Origin: Larix kaempferi
Lineage: Eukaryota; Streptophyta; Pinopsida; Pinales; Pinaceae
Assembly (NCBI GenBank): GCA_027924585.1
Contig: BSBM01000125.1
Coordinates: 3,663,001-3,727,000, forward strand
Length of the DNA: 64,000 nucleotides
Reading direction: 5' to 3'
This document shows, one piece after another, positions 33,127-44,830 of this stretch (positions are counted from its first letter, which is position 1; each line of letters begins with the position of its first letter). A model generated the notes under the pieces. That model saw only the letters and a program-made list of their open reading frames with translations. It was not told the origin of the DNA and did not search any database. Made by a program: the position numbers and the translations under genes.

Positions 33127-34426
33127 AATTAAAGAAGAACGAGATTGAGTATTTCACTTGTAATACCCAGTTGGCACTCGAACTGGCCAAATATCTAGAT
33201 GTAGAAGAGTTGTTAGATGTGGGGTCCAAGTGGCGAATTGCCCTTGGCAAGTCCTAGATTAGAAATATTTTGTGATCCTTGTTTTATGGGAAATTTATCC
33301 TTGTAATTTAATGTCATTATTATTATTATTTAAGGGGAGGAGATCTCATAGGAGAGGGAGGGGAGATAATCACCAAAAGAAGACTGGAGATACTCTGTTT
33401 CTTTGAGACATTGTAATTTTTTGCAGGCTTAACGAAATTCAGTTAGTTTTCTCTTTCTATCTCTTTTGTATGATTTGTCAAATTTGTTTGATAGATTCTA
33501 ATTTCTCACTTCTGTTTATAAATGAAGTCTGTTTTAATTTGCAAATTTAATGAATACATCGATATGTAAGTTAGATTTATCTTGACATACGATCTAGGTG
33601 TTGTTATGTGTTAAATGAATTTATTTATTTAACTCATTTTATCTATTTCTACAAATGATAAACAATTATAATTACATTGATGCCAATTTTTCAATTAGCA
33701 TATTTTAACAGAACTGTCTCTTATATGCTTTAACTCTTCAGGTAAAATCATTGAATTTTCATTGTCTAGTCTTGTCTTAAGCTGATAAGTAGAGATCCAA
33801 TTCACATGTTTGTTAATCGGTGAAACACTTATTAAATTCAAGATCTGATTGTTCTGCAAACTTAAATCATATTTCCTAATCCATATCTGACTTAATTAGA
33901 TATTTCTTAAGTTAACACTACTTACCCATCAGACATAGAACACTTTTAATCTTCCCTAACACGAAGGTAGATCCATTCGGATCCATTTAGATAAGTGCCA
34001 TCAGAGGCCTAATATCCGTAGGAGGCAGTCACACCAAACAATATGGGGATAGAACCACTCTTGCATTGGGTTGTTTTAACCCTTTCAAATTGGGATGTCA
34101 CCTTCTGTTGTTTTCCTTGGAAAATATTCCAGCATCACACCTAGGGCCTCAACACATTGGAAAAAGAAATTTCTCCTTACCTTAGATAGACTTCATCGAA
34201 AGAAAAAGGGAAATGTGCACCTTCATGTAGCTAGGGTTGCATTATTTTTAAATTCTTTTCTACACCTCATGCGTTCACCTAACCGCATAAGATAAAATTA
34301 ATTGGTAGCGTTAGGTTAAAATATACTAGTAACTTGTGTGATAAGTTAGTGACATGTTCCGGCGTTGTAAAACGTGGCAGCTGTCGTTATCTGCCTGCAC
34401 TGCATCCCGGGGGCTTGCATTTCCTC
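33127..34426 (+). other. Unassigned region between element 1 and Tat B
   Basis: No coding motif. TGTAATACCC near 33160 could begin the 3' LTR of element 1, with TATTTAAGGGG at about 33328 as a TATA box. Its partner would be outside the window, so this stays unproven. The rest is AT-rich without recognised features. Confidence 0.35.
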
Positions 34427-34600
34427 CACGTACCAACTGGTATATCAAAGGCTCTTTCACGTACCCTTGGGTATATCGAAAGGCACTTCACGTACTCGGT
34501 AGTATATAAGAAGGATCTTGTCATACAGTTGTGCATGAGAAAGAACCAGTACAGATTTTTGCTCCCACGTACCTTGAGTATATCGGGAGACTCTCCTAGT
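34427..34600 (+). repeat. 31-bp leader repeats of Tat B
   Basis: CACGTAC starts at 34427, 34458 and 34489 (period 31), and again at 34566. Each is followed by GGTATATC-like words (GTATATAAG in the third) and an AAAGG-type end. The position before Gag parallels the 32-bp array of Tat A. Confidence 0.7.
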
Positions 34601-34931
34601 ATTCCTGAAACCAACCGACCTAACCATTTGGCCATCTTGGTAGAGAAATACACCGAGAACAACACTCGGGGAGCTACTATGCACGTGCTTCTAGGTAGTT
34701 GGGTTATACAGTCAGGGGTACAGTCCTAATCCTCCCTGGTTAGTGCTATGAAAAATTGGGCCGAGAATAACTATTGGACCCTGGGGTATATCACGAGTTG
34801 CAAAGCTTTACAATCCTGTGAGGTTCTAGACTTTTGAATCCACACCTGTCACATAAGTTTGCTTGTGGCCTTAGTTTTTGTAGATTTTGGATTGAATTTC
34901 TTTTCGTATAGAAGACACTTAGGAGAAATTA

Positions 34932-36454
34932 TGCTTCAGTCATTCTAGCTGAACAACCTTTGAGAAGGTCCCGTAGAATTTTAAACCTGCCACCCAAATA
35001 TCCCCTTAATCAAGAGGTGTTTTCGAGGGAAAACATGGATCCACCAGTTGCTGTCATGTCACCTAAAGAAGAAAAATCCACCATGGAGTCGAGAGTGAAT
35101 TTTTCACTTCCTTTGAATCCACTAATCATTGATGCTCCAAGGTCTGTGACCATGGAACCATCTGCTTAACAAAAAACATCTTTCCACCGTTCGATGGAAG
35201 GAGAACCTGGGGCTATAGAATGGTACAATCAACCCCAGGATGACCCTGTATCCACAAATTTTGCTCCATCTGCATCCTTTTGGGAAACTTCTCTAGGGAA
35301 ACAATGGGCCCACTTTGCTTTACGTCCAGGGGAAGAATCTTATCCTCCTTACTGGATTCCCAGTAACGAGCTATTGGCTCTAGTCCATGAGCAGACCTCT
35401 CAATTACGCCAATGTGGCGATTCACTTCAGCGGAAGAGTCTCTCACGGAGAAGAGGCACCTCGGAAGTGCCCATTTCTCAACATACCCAAATTTGTTCTC
35501 TATCTTTCACTTCACTAGAAACACTTATACATAATGTGATCACTTATGAACTTGGTCAACCCTCATTTCCTGCAAAGTACACCTATTAATCAGGAGAACG
35601 GTTCCATACCCCAAACGAATCAAAAAATTGACGTACAATTGTCCATCACCCTTCATACTACTACTAGAACACTACCCACTTGTCCCCCACCCCAAAATTC
35701 GAGGGCATGATATTCCTTACCTCTTAATTTTATCACGAGTAGTATTCCTCCACTAGTAAGTAACCACCAACCCTTTTGTGAGTCAACCATCAACAAGTGG
35801 TCAAAACATCGTTACTAGGGGGAAACCCCTGTTCGCTAGCCATAATATGAGTGGAGGGATTCCAATTGGTCATTCCGTTGGCAGCTCCTTACTAGTCGCG
35901 AGACCTACCATGGGATTAAATCATGGTGGGGGTTCATCCAACCTACCTCAATCATTATGGATTCATATGTATCCGGGTAATTTTAACCCTGCGTCGAGCC
36001 AATACCATCCGGGAAACATGGTTCCCGGGGTACCTTATCCCGGAAACTCAAACAGTCCATGGGGACATCACAATGTTATGCCAATTGGACCCCCACCAAA
36101 TTTTCCTCAAGTCCCACCACCCCAACCATTGTTTGGCCCACCCCCACCTTTTTCCGGAGGCGGCGGGCCCCCACCTCATTCTGGAGGGGGCGTACCTCTG
36201 CCAGGGCCCACCTCATTTTCCGAAGACGATGACCCACCCTACTTTTGCGGAGGAGGTGGAGGCCCACCTCATTCCAATGGCCTAGGATCCCCACCTTCTG
36301 GCGGAGGACCACCCTATTCTGGCGGCGGAGGCGCCAGACCCCCACCTTCTAGCGGAGGGCCACCCTATTTCGGCGGTGGAGGCAGTGGGATAACCTATTC
36401 CAGCGACGGAGGCAAAGGACCCCCTTATTCTAGTGATGGCGGTGGACTCCCTCA
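34932..36454 (+). pseudogene. gag: Gag N-terminal part of Tat B
   Basis: Starts near R-R-S-R-R-I-L-N-L-P-P at 34960, a basic start often seen in gypsy Gag proteins. An open stretch reaches 35589 with one stop at about 35167. A frame change follows. From 35778 a P/G-rich region repeats P-P-Y-S-G-G-G-like units up to 36454, where copia B is inserted. The Gly/Pro repeats resume at 43352 in the same sense (PHFGGGPPYS), confirming the split. 36450-36454 (cctca) is copia B's left target duplication. Confidence 0.65.
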
Positions 36455-37023
36455 TGTTGAATATTGTAACTTCTAAGAATATTATTTTTGTACTTTATTA
36501 TTCCGGAGATGTTTCATTCCTCCGTGAAGATATTATTGTATATCCGGAGATGTTCATTCCTCCGTTGGATTGTGGTAACTTGGGTTATTAGACTTCCCTA
36601 GTGGGGGTTGGCCTTGTATGTGTTATGTGGGTCAAAGGGTTATTAGACCACCCTAGTGGGGTCAGACTAGTCAATTGTAATGGGGTGTTCCTCATTTGAC
36701 AAGTCGGAGATGTGTATATATAGAGGAGGTGTGTTCCTCATTTGACACACTTCTCTCGCTTGGAATGTAGCGCACTTGTGAGAGAGAGGTCTGCTATGGA
36801 GGAGGAGGAGATCATGTCTTTGGTTTGCATCTTTTTATATTTATGGTCATCTATATTGAGGAAGATTTGCTGGGTTTTCTACCCCATGAGGGTTTCCCAT
36901 GATAAATCTGTGTCTCTTGTATTTATGTTATGCTTGTTTCTTCTTCAGTGATCCTATATATGCTATTGTTGCCAAATGAAATGAATTGCTGATATTTTCT
37001 GTCTTAGCATATTGAATCTTAAC
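36455..37023 (+). repeat. 5' LTR of copia B
   Basis: 569 bp. It lacks a segment of about 45 bp near 36690 that the 3' LTR keeps (around 42980-43030). TATA box TATATATAG at 36715-36723. CGGAGATGTTTCATTCCTCCG is a short inverted repeat near its start. Confidence 0.95.
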
Positions 37024-37040
37024 ATGGTATCAGAGCTAAC
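37024..37040 (+). promoter_or_regulatory. Primer-binding site of copia B
   Basis: TGGTATCAGAGCTAACC immediately follows the LTR and matches the initiator-Met type. Confidence 0.9.
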
Positions 37041-39670
37041 CTGAAGGAAGGAAATGTATGGCACTTACGACACTTGCTTCACTTGCGACAATTTGAAGGT
37101 TAGGGTTTTGTATAGAAAACACCAGTCATCGTGGAAATTTTTCTATAAATCCATTTTGGAGAAGGTTCAGGATTTGAAACATTTATAGGTAGTATATAAC
37201 ATCCCCAGGTACCTTGTGTCCAAAGGAAACCCTCATATTTGTTGTACTTTGTAAGTTATGATCAATACAAGTTAGGGTTTCTGCCTCTTCCAGATCTCAG
37301 AAAAAATCAGGTGACCGAGGAAAAAGGTCATAACTTGGTATAGGAAGCTCCAAATGAAATTTCATAAAACGTGACAGGTAGTATACAGACTTTACTATCT
37401 CAGGAAACGTTTTCAGAGGCCGAAGTTGAACCAGTGATACATGGAACACCGTACAAGTTCGCTCTCCTGTTTTATCCCATAAACAGGTCACGTTGCGACA
37501 CTTGGCATAACTCTCTCTCAAAAAATCCAATTGAGGTCAGACCTGTCGGGATGGAAAGAAGACAGGTCAGGATACCACAAAAAACGTTTTCAGACCCTGT
37601 GGATTGAAAAGTTCAGAGTTACAACATAAACAATCAGGTACATATTTCTGTCAAAACAAAATTATTTTTTGAGCACATTCATTCATGGCTTCCGGAATTT
37701 AGGGTTTCGGAGAAAGTTGGAATTTCTGTAATTGGAGACCACGTCTAGATGCTACTCATCAACATAGAAATTTAGAGATCAGGATCAGAATTTTTGGTTG
37801 GTTAGAAGACCGGTCTTGATCAAACCCCAGTTCGGGATTTTGATCGGAAAGGTGGAAAATTAGGGCTTCAGCAAAAGTTGGAATTTTTGAAGTCTGTGAC
37901 CATGGATGGAAGCTCCTCATAAAAATAAGAGTTTAGAGGCTTGGATCGAACCTTTTTATTGGGAAGAAGGGTGGGCTTCATCAAACCCTAGTTCGGGATC
38001 CTGTCCAAAAGATCCAGAAGTTTCGAAGGCAATTTTGAGGGGTCAAATTTTGGAGATTTCAAAATTGAAGTATGCTAGTTTGATTACCTCAACAAGGCAC
38101 ATCCTTCCATACTTTCAGAAGTATGAAAGTCAAAGGTTGAATTTTTAGGTTTTCTACGACAAACCCTAATCGAGCTCCAGATCCAGTTTCATGGGGAGTT
38201 GAGGCTAAGGCCTTACATAAGAAGACTACAAGAATTTCCTGACAGATATGACTTGAGGAAATACAGGTATGTGTTGAAATCTGTTCATGGTTAAGTTTAT
38301 GATATGTTTTTCTTCATATTGTTTAGGTTAGTACAATCTTGATTAATGTAGAATTTCCTTGTTACCTTAGTAAAAGTAAGAATGCATGTGAATGATAGAA
38401 GACATTCATTTATTAGGGTTATATGATTGTACTAATGCACTGTGGTGTTGTATGAGGTCGATGTTGTCTGCTAACAAGATACATGTACATCACAAAAGAC
38501 AAATCAAGTTCCATGACCACGACAACATGAATACAAAGAATCCTCCATAATATTTGATCACATAGAAGTTCTACTTACGAGGTATGTATGAATTTGTTCT
38601 ATTATGCTCAACCTATGAGATATGCAGGTTTTAGCACAGGATCTCTAAATCATTGAAGAGAACAAAGAAGATATTGATTAGGTATGTTAGACATAACTAA
38701 GCAAGTATACTAATCCAGGTATGTTTTCCTATGTCAAGTTAGAATCTTACCTTGTGTTAGGATCCCTTATATAAGTATACTTGGTATGATTGGTTATGCT
38801 TATTCATAAATTTAGTAATCAAGGGTTTATGCATATTATGTCTCTTATCTTGATTGATGATTTAACTAACCAGAAGAGTCCTGTGATCAAACAAGAATAT
38901 GCATGAGTAAAAGAAGACTTCCCTGAAACCTTGAATACAAATGTTTATTATCTATGATCATGACTATACATATTCAAGATTATTTAGAATTATAATGTTT
39001 TGATAATATTGAGAATATACTAATGAATGTATGTTTGTGTATGAGATCATGAGGATGAAACTAGTGCACACTTGAGCATGCACAGTGGTACAGAATGAAT
39101 AGAAGTTCAAAAGACATATAGAATATCAAGTGGGAGGCAACCACACAAGCATAAAAGATAAGTAGTTGAGTTGTTATTTTAAATAGTAAATGATAATGCT
39201 AATAATAGATTGCATGCATATTTAGAATATATCATGCTGAGTGTAAACATTCATATAGCATTGAACAATATACTACTAATATGCATATGATTGGTAAGTT
39301 GGACAAACATTCCATTGTTCCTTGTCTAGAATGAAACCTCTTTGCTGACATGCTGAGAGCTGTGCACACTCTCGATAGTATGTTCTGGTAGAGATGGAAG
39401 GCATCTAGATAGCCACTGTATGCATACAGGATATGGAAAAGTGTTGTGCCAAAGTATTGGTCAAGATAGTTGCATAACTATGCAAATGATATCTGTATGC
39501 ATAATAGGTTATCATGTCAACATGATTTGATGATTATGAAGCATTACTAATCATGTACTTAATCTTGATTTGCAGGAAATATCATGACGAATGATGAACA
39601 CCGAACAAGTAATGGATGCTCAACAAAAGATTTACAAATCAAACATAATATAGAAGGCTCATGGCTAGAA
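37041..39670 (+). other. Noncoding 5' internal region of copia B
   Basis: 2.6 kb with no Gag, protease or integrase motif. It is homologous to the minus strand of 25327-28203 in copia A, for example CAGTCATCGT, TATAAATCCATTTTGG and the AATCAGGTGACC blocks in the same order. Confidence 0.75.
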
Positions 39671-39675
39671 GATTC

Positions 39676-41090
39676 TCTTAGGAAGAGGAAGAGAATCATG
39701 ACGAGATATTTGCTCCAAGTGGCTATATAAGACCATTGTCTTAATGATGTAATTGAAGAAGAAGTGTGAATCATTTGAAGAAAGCTCTGTTCGGTTACCC
39801 AGGATCAATAGTCAATTGATGAGCTTACTGATCACCATGGGTGATGTGGGTCTCAACCTTTGCTACAAGGTTGAATATGGTTTCTATACACAGATGACAT
39901 GGATACAAGAAGGAACTCAACACAAAGTTTGAATGATATTGAAGCTCATATCAGTAGACCCATCTGACGAAATATGGTAGAGATAGATATGCAGAAGATC
40001 ACTCAATGCAGAGTGTGAATGATGTTCAAGCATAGAGGGAGAATTGACAGCTTCTTGACAAAGCTTGGGCTTTACCAAAAGTAAAGCGGATGATCCTAAC
40101 CTTTACCTTAAGGTTATGGATGATGAACTTGTCATACTATTACTGTATGTGGATGATCTATTTTTACAAACAGATCATGAAAAGAAAGAAGAAGATGGAT
40201 GCAAAAATGAAAATGAAAGATCTCAGATTGATGCATTACTTCCTAGGTCTGGAAGTATGGCAAGGCTTAGAAGGAATCTTTCTCAACCCGGAAAAGTATG
40301 CTGTGTAAATCTTGAGTAGAATTGATATGTTGGAATGTGAATCCATGGCCACTCTCATGGGTTCCGACTTGAAGTTGTTAGCTGATAACTCCTCAGAGTT
40401 GGGTGATGTGACTCTGTTCAGACATATTACAGGGTCGTTGATGTCTCTAACAAATACCAGGCCAGATATATGCCTTGCTATGAACACCTTGAGTCAGTAT
40501 CTAGTGGAAACTAGATGTGTTCACCTAATAGTTGCAAAGCATGTGATGAGGTACCTAAAGGATACGATATACTTTGATCTATGTTATCTTAGAGATCGTG
40601 ACTTCAGTTGGCTACACAGATGTTGATTGGGTAGAAAGTGTATCAAACAGGAAGAGCACATCGAGAGGATGTTATTGTCCAGGATTAACCATGATCTTGT
40701 GGTTTAGCAGGAAGCAGTCTAGTGTGACTCTCAGCATAAGTGGAATATATGGCTACTTGCTCTACTAGTTGTGAAGCGGTATGGCTTCAGGATTGTTTGA
40801 CTTAAAGATAGACCCAACTGTGATCCTATGTGACAAACAGAGTCGTATCAAGATGGCAGAGAAATCCAGTGTTCCATGATAAGTCAAAGCACATAGAGAT
40901 CTTTCATTTCTATATACAAGATATGGTGCAGAAAGGAACTATAAAGCTCGAATTTGTAACAAGTTACCGATGTACTAACCAAATCTCTACCGCAAGAGAA
41001 CAAGTAACCGATATACTAACCAAACCTCTACCTCAAGTGAACAAGTTACCGATATACTAACCAAACCTCTACCTCAAGTAAAGTTTTGAG
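39676..41090 (+). pseudogene. Reverse transcriptase / RNase H remnant of copia B
   Basis: A trace of RT begins near 39690 with N-H-D-E-I-F-A-P. After a gap RT resumes at about 40030 with GFTKSKAD and YVDD at 40146-40157. A small indel after YVDD splits the M-H-Y-F-L-G-L-E-V-W block between frames. RNase H is represented by Y-T-D-V-D-W-V-E (40610-40640), a degraded S-x-A-E-Y block, and SKHIEIFHFYIQDMV (about 40880). The C-terminal ILTKPLPQ motif is triplicated. Several frameshifts make it dead. It is the same truncated gene content as copia A. Confidence 0.88.
40964..41085 (+). repeat. Triplicated pol C-terminal motif
   Basis: Three near-identical copies of about 40-43 bp contain GTTACCGATRTACTAACCAA and CTCTACCKCAAG. 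Each encodes the T-D-I-L-T-K-P-L-P-Q motif that normally occurs once near the end of copia pol. Confidence 0.85.
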
Positions 41091-41294
41091 TATTTCCAAG
41101 ACAAGCTTGATAAGACCCTCCTCGAAAGGGGGAGTAATGTGGTCACTTATGATGAGATTGCCAGCATCGACAGAGAGGTCGATGATGTGGATACATATAT
41201 TGGTGATGCCGACAGAGGGGTTGGTGGATGGTCCTTAGATAGGGTCTAAGTTGAGAAGAGGGATTGCATCATCCTTGAACACATGTTCTAAAAG

Positions 41295-41880
41295 GATCCG
41301 TAGACAATTGTCTTTGAGAATGAAGTCCTTGGTGGGGATTGTATCTTTCCTGGACTTCGGTCCCAGAATTGATCCTTAGACAAGATGTCTCCGAGAATAA
41401 AGTACTGAGTGGACAAGTGGGGATTGTATCTTCCCCAGACTTCGGTCCTAGAATTGATCCGTAGACAGATGTCTCCGAAAATGAAGTCCGGAATGAACAA
41501 GTAGGGGATTGTATCTTCTCTGGACTTCGGTCCCAGAATTGATCCGTAGACAAGATGTCTCCGAGAATGAAGTCCTGAATGAATAGGTAGGGGATTGTAT
41601 CTTCCCCGAACTTCGGTCCCAGAATTGAGCCGTAGACTAGGTCTCCGAGAATGAAGTCCTGAATGAACAGGTAGGGGATTGTATCTTCCCCCAACTTCGG
41701 TCCCAAAATTGAGCCGTAGACTGGGTCTCTGAGAATGAAGTCCTGAATGAACAGGCAGGGGATTGTATCTTCCCCGGAATTTGGTCCCAGAATTGATCCG
41801 TAGACATTTGTCTCCGAGAATTGATGATAGGACTGTATCGTCCCTGGACTCTTGGTTCAAAATGTATGTGATGGGATTGT
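41295..41880 (+). repeat. About 85-bp tandem array in the copia B 3' noncoding region
   Basis: GATCCGTAGAC-like starts lie at 41295, 41371, 41456, 41541, 41627, 41711 and 41795. Spacing is 76, 85, 85, 86, 84 and 84 bp. Units share GTCTCCGAGAATGAAGTCC and GGGGATTGTATCTTCC. Long minus-strand ORFs here (41269-41885) are repeat artefacts. Two related units with GACATGAGATTTGTCTTAAA follow at about 41890-42010. Confidence 0.9.
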
Positions 41881-42298
41881 ATCATCCCTAGACATGAGAT
41901 TTGTCTTAAAAGGATAAGGAATGATCCTCCTGGAAGCTTATTGGGATTGCATCGTACCTAGACATGAGATTTGTCTTAAAGTGATAAGGATTGATCATCC
42001 TGGAACTTGAACTAGATTGTATCATCCATGGACCTATGCCCTAAAGAGAGCGGAATTGATCATCCTGTAATATGATCGTGTGTGTTGCAGGGTATGCTGC
42101 TATTATGTATACCTGACTGATGAGGATACTTGTATTGATGTATTGATACTTGTATTGATGATATGTATTGATGAGGATACTTGTATTGATGATGTGTATA
42201 CTTGTATTGTTGTGAATACTAATACTGATGATCTAGATGATGATGCTGTGGATTGTGTTGATCTAGATGACGATGTTGCTGATCATGTAGATCGAGAT

Positions 42299-42442
42299 GA
42301 TGATCCAGATGCTGTAGATTGAGATGATCCAAATGATGTAGATCGTGATGATCCAGATGCTGTAGAACAAGATGATCCAGATGCTGTAGATTGAGATGAT
42401 CCAGATGCTATAGATCGTGATGATCCAGATGTTATAGATTGA
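42299..42442 (+). repeat. 24-bp tandem array, six units
   Basis: Exact 24-bp spacing at 42299, 42323, 42347, 42371, 42395 and 42419. The consensus starts GATGATCCAGATGCTGTAGA. Degenerate GAT-rich repeats flank it from about 42110 to 42540. TGA codons at unit ends argue against coding. Confidence 0.92.
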
Positions 42443-42738
42443 GATGATGTGACGACGATGTTGATGATCGTATGATGACGATGCTGATGAGCGTGTGATG
42501 ACGATGCCGTTGATCGTGAGGATCCAGATGATGATATTGTTGTAGCTGTTCAAGTGCTGCAGAAGATTCGGTACTGAAGATGTTGATGTTCCAGTATTGA
42601 AGATCTTGAAGATATTCCAGTAACTGGTTGAGTTACTGATGATGTTGAGAAATCTCCCAATGATTTATAGATGTATCATGTATGATGTAGTCGATGACTC
42701 CTTGCTCCTGCAGATGTTGTTATAATATCCTTCTCGTT

Positions 42739-42747
42739 AAGGGGGAG
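42739..42747 (+). promoter_or_regulatory. Polypurine tract of copia B
   Basis: AAGGGGGAG directly abuts the 3' LTR. Confidence 0.85.
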
Positions 42748-43351
42748 TGTTGAATATTCTAACTTCTAAGAATATTATATTTGTACTTTATTATTTCGGA
42801 GATGTTTCATTCCTCCGTGAAGATCTTATTGTATATCCGGAGATGTTCATTCCTCCGTCGGATTGTGGTAAATTGGGTTATTAGACTTCCCTAGTGGGGG
42901 TTGGCCCTGTATGTGTTATGTGGGTCAAAGGGTTATTATACCACCCTAGTGGGGTCGGCCCAGTCAATTGTAATGGGGTGTTTAACCCATTGGTAAAGTT
43001 GGGGCCGACCTAGTTAATATAAAGTACAAGTTGGAGATGTGTATATATAGAGGAGGTGTGTTCCTCATTTGACACACTTCTCTCGCTTGGAATGTAGCAC
43101 ACTTGTGAGAGAGAGGTCTGCTATGGAGGAGGAGGAGACCATGTCTTTGGTTTGCATATTTGTATATTGATGGTCATCTATATTGAGGAAGCTTTGTTGG
43201 GTTTTCTACCCCATGAGGGTTTCCTAGGATAAATCTGCGTCTCTTGTATTTATGCTGTGCTTATTGTTTCTTCAGTGATCCTGTATATGCTATTGTTGCC
43301 AAATGAAATGAATTGCTGATATTTTTTGTCTTAGCATATTGAATCTTAACA
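42748..43351 (+). repeat. 3' LTR of copia B
   Basis: 604 bp, with TATATATAG at 43042-43050. It is followed by cctca at 43352-43356. Confidence 0.95.
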
Positions 43352-44480
43352 CCTCATTTCGGCGGGGGCCCACCTTATTCCAACTATGGAAGACTCCCCC
43401 CTTCCGGTGGTAGATCACCCTATTATGGTGGAGGACCACCATCAGGTCCACCACCCAACCCAGGTGGCACACCCCTAGTATGGACAATTCCCTATGGGAG
43501 CACCTTACAATCAGTCGATTCAAGGTCCTACTGGTCTACAAATGCCATATAAATACTACGAGTATCTGCAACCAAACCAACAAATTCCATTTCTGGCTAC
43601 TTTAGACTTGTCAAGCTTGTCTTGTTTGACCAACAATCCCATCCTTCACAGTTATAATTGGCCACACATTTCGGTTAAGTTACCTTTTGATATTCCAAAG
43701 TTTGATGGAAAGTCCAGTGAAGACCCGAAGAACCATGTGATGACATACCATCTATGGTGCTCATCCAATTCCTTGATGGATGATTTGATCTGTTTGAGTT
43801 TATTTCCAGAACACCACAACTCATATATCCGATCATGTCCATGAGTGGTGGAGAAGACGACGTCTCATTAAGGATCCCATTTCAGACCAATTATTAGCTG
43901 ACTGGTTTATGAAGTCTCTTTTACCCACCTTAGCTAGAGATGTAGCTATGGGTGGGGTTGTCACCAAAGAACAGTCTATCACTCATGACCTCTACTTAGA
44001 CATTGCCTATGTGCAATACGACACTTTGTATGATATCTTCCCTTACACCCCCCGTCCTACCTACGATACTGCAAACTGCCCCAAGGACCTCATGCCGAAG
44101 ACATTATTGGTTCCTTCCACTCCCAGACTTCTACTCAAACTGATGTATCCTCGAACCACCATGGTTCTTTCCCACCCTCACCATAGGCTGGAAATAGCAC
44201 CACCAAGTCACCCACTCCTTCTCCCACCGAGGAGGTTAATTCTGTTTAGTCAGCTTCGCCTCAAAAATCCGGTGGCAAGAAGAAAACAAAAGGTAAACCC
44301 AAGAAGTATTCCAACCAGCAGGAACATAAGAACCCTCCCAAATACACGAAACAAAAATGGAAGGTCAAGTATCCTTGTTTACTATGTGGTGGTGACCATT
44401 TCTACAAAGAGATCCTACATAGAGACGAAGTGCAGATGTTCCTTAAGGGGAAATCCACACCCGTAGTTCTCAATGATCCC
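43352..44480 (+). pseudogene. gag: Gag core of Tat B
   Basis: After the Gly/Pro repeats the capsid core appears at about 43590-43800: LSSLSCLTNNPI, PFDIPKFDGKSSEDPKNHV, MTYHLWCSSNSLMDD. This aligns with Tat A at 11090-11280. A stretch of about 45 codons that Tat A has next is missing. The sequence rejoins at HISDHVHEW-like DNA (43825) and continues through WFMKSLLP to 44050. A zinc-knuckle trace (C-L-L-C-G-G-D-H) lies near 44370-44400. Several frameshifts are present. Confidence 0.8.
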
Positions 44481-44830
44481 TTCCCCACCAAAAACCAACA
44501 AATGATTACCCAATCCTCTCCTTCTCAAGGAGAAACATCCTCCACTGCGCATGTTCTCATGATGCGTAGTGAAACAGTTAACCTAAATACATGATCATGA
44601 TCATACGACTTAGTCCATTCTAAGGAACCCGCCAAAAGTAATACTGAAAAAGCTTCTGCCTCTACGTCGGATATTCTCATGCCACAAGGTTCTCTCACCA
44701 TTGAGAAACCTTCATTAGATTAAGTATTGTGTCCACCTAAGAGCATGATTAGAAAAGCAGTTTTCAATCCTAATGCCGAGTATCTCATAACTATAATATT
44801 ATAGAGAACTTAGCGCAATCCCCTTGTGCC
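44481..44830 (+). other. Gag-protease linker of Tat B
   Basis: Degraded linker sequence with several stops and no motif. It matches the linker position of Tat A. Confidence 0.5.

Larger units (their letters stand above)
36455..43351 (+). mobile_element. Ty1/copia LTR retrotransposon, non-autonomous (copia B)
   Basis: LTRs at 36455-37023 and 42748-43351 begin TGTTGAATATT and end CTTAACA, flanked by cctca (36450-36454 and 43352-43356). An initiator-Met primer site follows the 5' LTR and AAGGGGGAG precedes the 3' LTR. Only RT/RNase H debris is present (39676-41090). It is related to copia A in LTR modules, 5' noncoding region and overall layout. The 3' noncoding part carries its own tandem arrays. 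Confidence 0.95.

Noticed and set aside
33160-34300. 3' LTR of element 1
   Set aside because: A TGT start and a TATA-like box are visible, but there is no partner LTR or target duplication in the window to confirm it.
41269-41885. Minus-strand ORFs of 145-190 codons
   Set aside because: They arise from the 85-bp tandem repeats read in three frames; no start context or domain.
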